Assembly: GCA_029883965.1 (NCBI GenBank)
Contig: JAOUIN010000048.1
Coordinates: forward strand, 1 to 11,980
DNA from: Betaproteobacteria bacterium
Lineage (GTDB): Bacteria > Pseudomonadota > Gammaproteobacteria > Burkholderiales > SG8-41
Length of the DNA stretch: 11,980 nt
Direction of reading: 5' to 3'
Positions 6,838-11,980 of the stretch are shown here, piece by piece (within the stretch, counting starts at the first letter, position 1; each line of letters opens with the position of its first letter). Position numbers and translations under genes: made by a program. Under the pieces are notes generated by a model that saw only the letters and a list, made by a program, of their open reading frames with translations, was not told where the DNA came from and did not search any database.

Positions 6838-7604
6838 ATGGACGGCAGCCGATACCTCGAATTTACCCGACCCGGTGAGCCGCTGCGGTTGGTGCTGCGG
6901 GAGACTCCGCAACCCGGCCCCGGCAGTGTGCTGTTGCGCGTCAGTGCATGCGGCGTATGCCGTACCGACTTGCATATCATCGACGGCGAGTTGCCGGTGC
7001 TTGATCACCCGGTAGTGCCGGGGCATGAAATCGTCGGCGTGGTAGAGGCTGTGGGCGCAGGAGTCGACGGCATCACTGTGGGCGAGCGTGTCGGCGTGCC
7101 ATGGCTGGGCTGGACCTGCGGTCAGTGCGTCTACTGCACCTCTGGTCGCGAAAATTTGTGTGATGTCGCGCGCTTTACCGGCTATCAAATTGATGGCGGC
7201 TATGCAAATCATGCGGTGGCCGACGCGCGGTACTGCTTTCCTATTCCGCAGCGGTACAGCGATGCCGAAGCTGCACCGCTGCTATGTGCGGGATTGATCG
7301 GCTATCGCGCTTATGCCATGGCAGGCGCTTGCCGCGACGCGCAAGGGAGGCAGCGTGCTCTGTGGCGGCATTCATATGAGCGATATTCCGTCGTTTCCAT
7401 ATCGCATTCTGTGGGGTGAGCGGCGCATCGTTTCTGTCGCCAATCTCACACGGCATGATGGGGGAGGAATTTTTTCGGGTCGCTGCGCGCATCAAGATCG
7501 AAACCGCAGTACACACTTATCCGCTCATTGCAGCAAATCAGGCCTTGAACGATCTGCGCGAGGGCCGGTTTGCCGGGGCTGCCGTGTTGATCGCTGCCTG
7601 TTGA
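6838..7604 (+). pseudogene. Zinc-dependent alcohol dehydrogenase, broken by internal deletion and frameshifts
   Basis: The N-terminal half of a medium-chain zinc alcohol dehydrogenase is intact from ATG 6838 (AAGGA just before it): catalytic zinc ligands Cys41 (CGVCRTD), His63 (GHE) and Cys150, and structural zinc cysteines 94, 97, 100 and 108. Homology stops after GLIGYRAYAMAG, near 7324. The C-terminal part resumes at once in the next frame (ALAATRKGGSVLCGGIHMSD, then PSFPYRILWGERR and SVANLTRHDG). The whole Rossmann NAD-binding core, including GxGxxG, about 75-90 residues by family length, is gone. A second frame change follows at the G run 7460-7464: one extra G shifts the frame, after which EEFFRVAARIKIETAVHTYPL to VLIAAC and TGA 7602-7604 read in frame three. 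A working enzyme is not possible without the NAD-binding domain. The second shift lies in a homopolymer and could be a sequencing error; the deletion cannot be explained that way. Confidence 0.88.
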
Positions 7605-7618
7605 TGAAAAATCAACAG
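7598..7618. repeat. Perfect 8-bp stem-loop over the dehydrogenase stop codon
   Basis: CTGTTGAT (7598-7605) and ATCAACAG (7611-7618) are exact inverted repeats around a GAAAA loop, so the terminal TGA of the dehydrogenase remnant lies inside the stem. There is no U-tract on either strand. It may be a transcript 3'-end hairpin between this gene and the convergent CBS gene, which ends at 7754. The 7605-7753 stretch holds nothing else I can identify. Confidence 0.4.
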
Positions 7619-7753
7619 CACACTCATCGCCGTATGTTGTGTAATTCGCAATTCGAGCCGGCTTCGGAAATGATCGTGATCCGCAGCGACTATGGTTGTA
7701 AACGTGACCGGTTATGCGAATAACCTGATTGTGGCTGCCTCATCAATGCAGTG

Positions 7754-8203
7754 TCATTTTCGCAATTGCCGTTCGTGCGATTGTTCTCTGGCAACGATGC
7801 GCGCGATATTGCTTAGTTCCTCAGACAGCACTTCGATCAGATCATCAATTGTCACAATGCCAATCAGTTGATTGCCCCCATCCACGACGGGCAGCCTGCG
7901 CACGCCATTGAAGCGCATGACTTCGATGGTTTCAAGCATACCCTGACTTTCGGTAACGGTAGCCAGTTCCGGCGACATGATGTCGCCGGCAGTGAGAACT
8001 TTGGCGTCAAGATCCATGGCATGAATTTCAACAATGATGTCCCGATCGGTCAGTATGCCCACCGGCACGCGTTTGCCTTCAATCTCATCCACCACCACGA
8101 GGCTGCCGACATGGTATTGACGCATCAGTTTGCACGCCGCGTGGACGGTGGCGTCACGTTCTACATATACGACATTCCTGTTGCAGATCTCTCCGATGGA
8201 CAT
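7754..8203 (-). CDS. CBS-domain pair protein
   Basis: A complete 149-residue protein made almost entirely of two CBS motifs (about 9-62 and 78-131), the Bateman module that binds adenine nucleotides or related ligands. Landmarks are VGSLVVVD and GILTDRD (49-55) in the first, and GVRRLPVVD and GIVTIDD (115-121) in the second; the Asp after GI-T fits ribose binding. The C-terminal tail is charged (EELSNIARIVAREQSHERQLRK) and may pair as a helix. There is no enzymatic domain, so it probably senses energy or redox state and acts on a partner not seen here. ATG 8203 has a strong GGAGG seven bases upstream. It is convergent with the dehydrogenase remnant and transcribed on its own, more than 380 bp beyond the end of polX. 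Such stand-alone CBS proteins often sit among stress genes. Confidence 0.94.
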   Translation of the reverse strand: MSIGEICNRNVVYVERDATVHAACKLMRQYHVGSLVVVDEIEGKRVPVGILTDRDIIVEIHAMDLDAKVLTAGDIMSPELATVTESQGMLETIEVMRFNGVRRLPVVDGGNQLIGIVTIDDLIEVLSEELSNIARIVAREQSHERQLRK

Positions 8204-8443
8204 ATGGCGCCTCCGTTTATCAGTGCCGAATTTAAAGTGTCATCGCCGGCGCATAAGAGGCATCCTAAGAAGCGTCGCAAGACGTTCTATTGATCCACGT
8301 CAACCACTTTCATATTTGTGCAAGGCGTCGTGCCTGGCCGCGTGCGGATTAAAATGCGGTACATATCATCGTCCGCAGCGCCTAGGTGCGAGCCGCATAT
8401 TGCTCCGGTGCGTCGATGTGTATTACGCATCTGGTGCGAGATA

Positions 8444-8472
8444 ATTGTATTTAAAACAGGGTGTTATATAAA
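8444..8472 (-). promoter_or_regulatory. Candidate sigma70 promoter for the CBS gene
   Basis: On the minus strand TTTATA (8472-8467) is followed after exactly 17 bases by TACAAT (8449-8444), four of six and five of six matches to the sigma70 boxes, inside the most AT-rich patch nearby. Transcription would start near 8437 and leave a leader of about 230 nt before ATG 8203. It is a motif match only, and a nearer promoter is possible. Confidence 0.33.
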
Positions 8473-8553
8473 TTGACCAGCGCCATTGCTGACGGTTCCG
8501 CAAATTGACGATCTGGCTGCAGCGGGCCCGCAAGGGAGTCTTTTTTGTGCTCG

Positions 8554-8584
8554 GTTACCATTGCTTGAATCAATCAATGGCAAC
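8554..8584 (-). terminator. Hairpin just after the polX stop
   Basis: GTTaCCATTG (8554-8563) pairs with CAATGGcAAC (8575-8584), nine base pairs with one mismatch and an 11-nt loop, beginning six bases past the polX stop in the minus direction. No U-run follows it on that strand, so it is not a standard intrinsic terminator. It may stabilise the 3' end of the mRNA or assist termination. Confidence 0.3.
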
Positions 8585-8589
8585 GGAAC

Positions 8590-10320
8590 TCAGCGCATGG
8601 TGCGCCGGAGTAACGGTTTGAGTTGGGCCAGAGAGCGTGTGTTCAGGACCTCTGACGCGGCGAGCCAGCCACGTCGTGCCTGCCCGATGCCGAACTGCAG
8701 GTGACCGAAGTCAAACTTGCTGTGTGCATCTGAATTGATCGCCACCAGCACGCCCTCGTCACGTGCCATTTGACAATGGATATCCTGTAAATCCAGTCGA
8801 TCCGGTTGTGCGTTGAGTTCAAGAAAACAGCTGCGCTTTTTTGCTTCGCGCACGATACGCAGCATGTCAAAATCAATGGGTTTTCGACTGCCGATTAGTC
8901 GTCCTGAAGGATGCGCCAGGATCGTGAAATGGCGTTGATTAATTGCGCGCATAAGGCGTTCGGTCTGGTGACGGCGCGACAGATGGAACGCGCTGTGTAC
9001 TGCGCCTATCACCAGATCCAATCGCGCCAGTACGGAGTCAGGCAGATCAAGGTTGCCATCCTCAAGGATGTCCACTTCGATGCCTTTGAGGATCGTCATT
9101 CCGGGCAGCTTTGTGTTGATGCGATCGATGTCGTCGATCTGCTTCAGCAGTTGCCGCGGATCGAGTCCGTGCGCTACTGTCAGGCGCCTTGAGTGTTCGG
9201 TAATGGCGATGTACTTCAGGCCCGCAGCAGCCGCTGCCTGTGCCATCTCCAGTATGGTATGCCGGCCATCAGTGGCTTTGGTATGCATATGAAGGTCACC
9301 GCGCAAATTGTCGAGCGTGACCAGCTTGGGCAGCCGCCCGGCGCGCGCTGCTTCAATCTCCCCCCGATCCTCGCGCAATTCCGGTTCGATAAGAGCGAGT
9401 CCAACTGCCTTGAAGATGGATTCCTCGGTGTCGCCCGCGATGCGTTCGCGTCGTCGGAACAAGCCATATTCGTTGAGCTTCAGTCCGTGTGCCTGCGCGA
9501 TGCGTCGGACCGCGATGTTGTGCGCCTTTGACCCGGTGAAATAATGCATTGCTGCGCCATGACTTTCCGGCAGTGTAAGCCGCAAATCGACTTGCAGGCC
9601 TGATTTGAGTATCACGCTTGCACGGGCATCGCCGCTGACCAGAACATCTTTTACTTCGTCGTAAGCGCAGAACTTTTCCATTACGCCAAAGGCATCGGAT
9701 TCCACGCTTGCCAGGATGTCCAGATCACCGACGGTGTCGCGCCTGCGGCGGTAACTGCCTGCGATCTCCGCCTGTGTTACCCCTGGAATTGCCCGCACAT
9801 GAGCAAGCAGTGATTCCGCGTACTGCGTGGCAATCGCCAGCGGAAAACGCCGGTTGCTGTTCGATTGTGTTTGCAACGCACGCAGGATCCGGCTTTCAGT
9901 TTTTTCACCGAAACCCGGTAATTCCCGGATTCTGCCGTCGCGTGCTGCCTTGCGCAGATCCTCCGTGGTCCGCACTTCTAACTCGGAATAGAGCGTCCGC
10001 ACTCGCTTGGGCCCCAATCCCGGTATGCGCAACAACCCGGTAACCGCCGAAGGAAACTCGCGATGCAACTGCTTGAGCAATTTGCAATCACCCGTCTTCG
10101 CGATCTCGTGGATCTTGCCGGCCAAATCCGCTCCTATGCCGGGCAGTTTTGGTAATTCAGCGCCGCTGTCGAGTAGTGTCTTGATGTCGCGGCTGAACTC
10201 GGTGATGGTACGTACGGCATTGCGGTAGGCGCGAATACGAAACGGATTGTCGCCGCGAATTTCAAGCAGATCGGCTATTTCAGCGAAAACGGCAGCAATG
10301 TCGGCATTATGTATGGGCAC
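8590..10320 (-). CDS. polX: DNA polymerase/3'-5' exonuclease PolX
   Basis: A family X DNA polymerase of about 576 residues from GTG 10320, where the usual N-terminus begins (VPIHNADIAAVFAEIADLLEI). ATG 10398 would add 26 atypical residues and overlaps an inverted repeat, so I prefer the GTG; neither has a clear Shine-Dalgarno sequence. Numbering below counts from ATG 10398. Domains: helix-hairpin-helix 8-kDa region (LPGIGADLAGKI, IPGLGPKRVRTL, LPGFGEKTE at 85-168), the nucleotidyltransferase palm with GSYRRRRDTVGDLDIL (Asp225, Asp227) and VDLRL (Asp271), then a C-terminal PHP domain with HMH (370, 372), Asp377, EHS (His402), Glu441, His468, HPSGR (His496) and NSDAH (557, 559). All metal ligands for both activities are present. 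Such enzymes fill gaps and process 3' ends in base-excision and break repair. The gene stands alone. Confidence 0.95.
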   Translation of the reverse strand: MPIHNADIAAVFAEIADLLEIRGDNPFRIRAYRNAVRTITEFSRDIKTLLDSGAELPKLPGIGADLAGKIHEIAKTGDCKLLKQLHREFPSAVTGLLRIPGLGPKRVRTLYSELEVRTTEDLRKAARDGRIRELPGFGEKTESRILRALQTQSNSNRRFPLAIATQYAESLLAHVRAIPGVTQAEIAGSYRRRRDTVGDLDILASVESDAFGVMEKFCAYDEVKDVLVSGDARASVILKSGLQVDLRLTLPESHGAAMHYFTGSKAHNIAVRRIAQAHGLKLNEYGLFRRRERIAGDTEESIFKAVGLALIEPELREDRGEIEAARAGRLPKLVTLDNLRGDLHMHTKATDGRHTILEMAQAAAAAGLKYIAITEHSRRLTVAHGLDPRQLLKQIDDIDRINTKLPGMTILKGIEVDILEDGNLDLPDSVLARLDLVIGAVHSAFHLSRRHQTERLMRAINQRHFTILAHPSGRLIGSRKPIDFDMLRIVREAKKRSCFLELNAQPDRLDLQDIHCQMARDEGVLVAINSDAHSKFDFGHLQFGIGQARRGWLAASEVLNTRSLAQLKPLLRRTMR

Positions 10321-10387
10321 TGTGATGGTCCCGGATACGGTGCTTTGCAGTTCCTGCTTATAAAAGCGATTCACATTCTGGCATTGC

Positions 10388-10419
10388 GCTGTCTGCATAT
10401 GCTAAGTCATGCAGACAGC
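10388..10419. repeat. Perfect 11-bp inverted repeat upstream of polX
   Basis: GCTGTCTGCAT (10388-10398) and ATGCAGACAGC (10409-10419) are exact inverted repeats separated by 10 bp. The repeat lies about 70 bp before the preferred polX GTG start and covers the alternative ATG. A perfect TTGACA on the minus strand (10439-10434) is just upstream, so the dyad would cover the -10 and start region of a promoter using it, although no good -10 is seen. It could be a dimeric repressor site or an mRNA hairpin; no U-tract follows, so a terminator is less likely. Confidence 0.5.
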
Positions 10420-10516
10420 CTGATATTGATTAATGTCAACGCGGTGTGCTTCGGGTTTGGGATGCCCTAGACATGCCTGCATGCTGCTTTCGTGGAACGG
10501 GAATCATGATCCTGTC

Positions 10517-10532
10517 GTCTGCCATGGCAGAC
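10517..10532. repeat. Perfect 16-bp palindrome in the polX/Bug spacer
   Basis: GTCTGCCATGGCAGAC is identical to its reverse complement. It shares the GTCTGC/GCAGAC half-sites with the inverted repeat at 10388-10419 about 110 bp away, and its core GCCATGGC recurs at 10578-10585. Together these fill the 330-bp gap between the upstream Bug gene and polX, which otherwise holds no recognisable gene. A regulator binding site is possible. A 16-bp perfect palindrome is unlikely to be chance in so short a gap, but repeated dyads of unknown origin are also common in intergenic DNA. Confidence 0.45.
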
Positions 10533-10650
10533 TGGGCGCCGTGCACGCGGATGGTTTTGACTTAAGGTGGCTTCAACGCCATGGCATAGCTTTGGGTGCG
10601 CGAATAAAGGCAGAGTTCCTGGCGGACCCCTTTGATTTTCCCGATCGGTG

Positions 10651-11613
10651 CTATTCAGTCTTGATATTGGCCTCGCGGATGACCTTGCTCCAGCGTGTGT
10701 ATTCGGCACGCAGGAATTCCGCGGTTTGCTCCGGCGTGCCGGTATGCACGGCCCCCCCGAGTTTTGTAAAACGCTCGCGCATGTCCGGGGTGGACATGCC
10801 TTTCACCGAATCCGCGTTCAGGCGGTCGATGATGGGACGTGGTGTGCCGGTCGGGACGAGGATTGCGTACCAATTGACGGCAATCAGTCCCGGGATGCCC
10901 GCTTCGGCGGAGGTCTGGACGTCGGGGATGGACGCATTGCGTTTGTCATCGAGTATTGTCAGTGCACGCATCTTGCCGGACTGGACATAGGACACCGCAC
11001 TCGAAATCACGACGATGACCATGTCGACCTCACCACTGAGCGCGCCAGCGATGCCAAATGTTGCGCTCTTGTAGGGCACGTGCGTGAATTTTACTTTGGT
11101 CGCGGACTGGATCAGTTCCGCAGCGAGATGGTTAGCTGAGCCGAAGCCGCCCGAACCATAGGCGACCTTGCCGGGGCTGCTGCGCGCGAGACGGATCAAT
11201 TCGCGCATGTTTTTCGCCGGTACCGACGGATGCACGATCACGACGTTGGGAATGGTTGCCAGCAGCGCGACCGGCGAGAAATCGCGGATGCCGTCGAATC
11301 CTACTTTCGGATTGAGCAGCGGGTTGGTCAACACCGGCACAGCGCCCATCATTAGCGTATAGCCGTCAGCGGGAGACCTGGCTCCTGCCAGAAATCCGAT
11401 GTTGCCGGAAGCGCCGACCCGCGGGTCGGGAACGACTTGTTGCCCCAGGGATGCCGACAGCTGGGTGGCGATCAGGCGGCCGACGGTATCCGAGCCACCG
11501 GCGAAGGGCAGAATGATGCGAATGGTTTTGGTCGGATAAGGCTGCGCCTGTGCGACAGACAGTGCAATCAGGACGGTGAAGATTCCTGCAACAAGGAAGC
11601 GGGCGATTTGCAT
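10651..11613 (-). CDS. Bug/TctC-family substrate-binding protein with a shortened ligand loop
   Basis: A complete 320-residue periplasmic solute-binding protein. The signal peptide is MQIARFLVAGIFTVLIALSVAQA (1-23), cleaved before QPYP. Family landmarks are IRIILPFAGGSDTVGRL (31-47), GASGNIG (67-73), PADGYTLMMG (81-90), AYGSGGFGSANHLAAEL (151-167), HVPYKSA (178-184), GEVDM (194-198) and NWYAILVPTGTP (247-258). The ligand-gripping loop usually reads PFPPGG-x-x-D, as in the first Bug protein here; this one reads PFAGGSD, two residues shorter, and DPRVGAS replaces the usual ENRxGAG. It may therefore hold a different ligand. ATG 11613 has a strong GGAGGAA seven bases upstream. It follows the class II aldolase by 17 bp, so the two are co-transcribed. 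No TctA/TctB genes are adjacent within the window. Confidence 0.94.
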   Translation of the reverse strand: MQIARFLVAGIFTVLIALSVAQAQPYPTKTIRIILPFAGGSDTVGRLIATQLSASLGQQVVPDPRVGASGNIGFLAGARSPADGYTLMMGAVPVLTNPLLNPKVGFDGIRDFSPVALLATIPNVVIVHPSVPAKNMRELIRLARSSPGKVAYGSGGFGSANHLAAELIQSATKVKFTHVPYKSATFGIAGALSGEVDMVIVVISSAVSYVQSGKMRALTILDDKRNASIPDVQTSAEAGIPGLIAVNWYAILVPTGTPRPIIDRLNADSVKGMSTPDMRERFTKLGGAVHTGTPEQTAEFLRAEYTRWSKVIREANIKTE

Positions 11614-11630
11614 GATGCGTTCCTCCGGAA

Positions 11631-11980
11631 CTATTGCTGTTTGAGTTCTTCGCTGTCGCTTTCAACCAAAGACCACACCCGTTTGAACGGACCGCGGCTT
11701 TTCAGTAATTCGCCGCCGGCATCGGCAGCAAGCTGGTCATCGATCCAGACCGGTTTTCCCATGCTGGCCGCGGTGTGGGCGCGGCGCGCGTTTTCTTCAA
11801 ACAGAAAGGCGCCGCCGACGCATTCTTCCACGGTTGCACCGGTAATTGCGGCACCATGGGCTCGCATCAGCACGGCGCGGTGCGGTCCCAGCGCCTTGGC
11901 CAGTGCCGTGCCGCGTTCGGCACTGGTGACCAGTCGCGGATCGTCGTAAACCGGAATGCCGTCGGGGAACAGCGTGCCGA
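11631..11980 (-). CDS. Class II aldolase/adducin family protein, C-terminal part
   Basis: The last 116 codons of a class II aldolase-type protein that begins beyond the right edge, ending at TAG 11633-11631. The visible part includes GTLFPDGIPVYDDPRLVTS, then RAVLMRAHGAAITGATVEECVGGAFLFEENARRA, the conserved segment where the histidine of R-A-H-G is a metal ligand in fuculose/ribulose-phosphate aldolases, followed by the long helix that packs at the subunit interface. The C-terminus is charged (ESDSEELKQQ). Such proteins cleave or epimerise phosphorylated sugars, decarboxylate, or act on unphosphorylated hydroxy acids; the substrate cannot be read from this part. It is followed after 17 bp by the Bug solute-binding gene, which suggests uptake and breakdown of one compound, possibly an organic acid. 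Confidence 0.88.
   Translation of the reverse strand, partial: GTLFPDGIPVYDDPRLVTSAERGTALAKALGPHRAVLMRAHGAAITGATVEECVGGAFLFEENARRAHTAASMGKPVWIDDQLAADAGGELLKSRGPFKRVWSLVESDSEELKQQ

Larger units (their letters stand above)
8204..8589. other. Intergenic region of 386 bp between polX end and the CBS gene
   Basis: No gene is recognised. The stretch 8430-8480 is markedly AT-rich for this window and carries a candidate minus-strand promoter (listed separately). TGCGGA (8343-8348) can pair with TCCGCA (8372-8377) over a 23-nt loop, and CGTC-GCAA-GACG (8273-8284 region) could form a small GNRA-loop hairpin in the same leader. GCGGGCCCGC (8522-8531) is a perfect palindrome near a T6 run (8541-8546), but its geometry does not make a terminator for either strand. 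Confidence 0.4.

Noticed and set aside
8522..8546. GC palindrome plus T6 run as an intrinsic terminator
   Set aside because: A loopless palindrome nine bases from the T-run does not fit terminator geometry, and no plus-strand gene ends there.

Overview
The window looks like a chromosomal accessory segment from a GC-rich proteobacterium, most likely a betaproteobacterium of Burkholderiales type. This is inference. It rests on two separate Bug/TctC-type periplasmic solute-binding proteins, a family strongly expanded in that order, together with a bacterial RIO kinase, a PHP-containing PolX and YcaO/isoaspartyl methyltransferase homologues. No rRNA, tRNA, CRISPR array, insertion sequence or phage gene was recognised.

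Layout. (1) Positions 1-1738, minus strand: a tight three-gene operon of alpha/beta hydrolase, glutathione S-transferase and Bug solute-binding protein (cut by the window edge). The first two genes overlap by GTGA. (2) 1739-1874: a short divergent control region with a perfect palindrome. (3) 1875-2720, plus strand: a RIO-type atypical protein kinase. (4) 2653-6364, minus strand: a two-gene unit of an isoaspartyl methyltransferase/erythromycin-esterase fusion and a 300-residue protein of unknown function. It is followed in the same frame by the C-terminal part of a YcaO-type protein that has lost its N-terminal half. (5) 6365-6837: a long gap without a recognisable gene. (6) 6838-7604, plus strand: a decayed zinc alcohol dehydrogenase with an internal deletion and two frame changes. 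(7) 7754-8203, minus strand: a small two-CBS-domain protein. (8) 8590-10320, minus strand: DNA polymerase X with HhH, polymerase and PHP domains. (9) 10321-10650: a control region rich in inverted repeats. (10) 10651-11980, minus strand: a class II aldolase (cut by the window edge) followed by a second Bug protein.

The two ends are ordinary small-molecule uptake and catabolism units: enzymes paired with solute-binding receptors, with no TctA/TctB membrane genes in view. The middle reads as a stress and repair neighbourhood (protein repair methyltransferase with hydrolase, CBS sensor, PolX, RIO kinase) that has been rearranged: two of its genes, ycaO and the dehydrogenase, are broken. The observations most worth following are the PCMT/erythromycin-esterase fusion with its uncharacterised partner, the alpha/beta hydrolase whose nucleophile serine is alanine, the two broken genes that mark deletions, and a set of dyads sharing a GTCTGC half-site upstream of polX. 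I found no convincing wholly new system.
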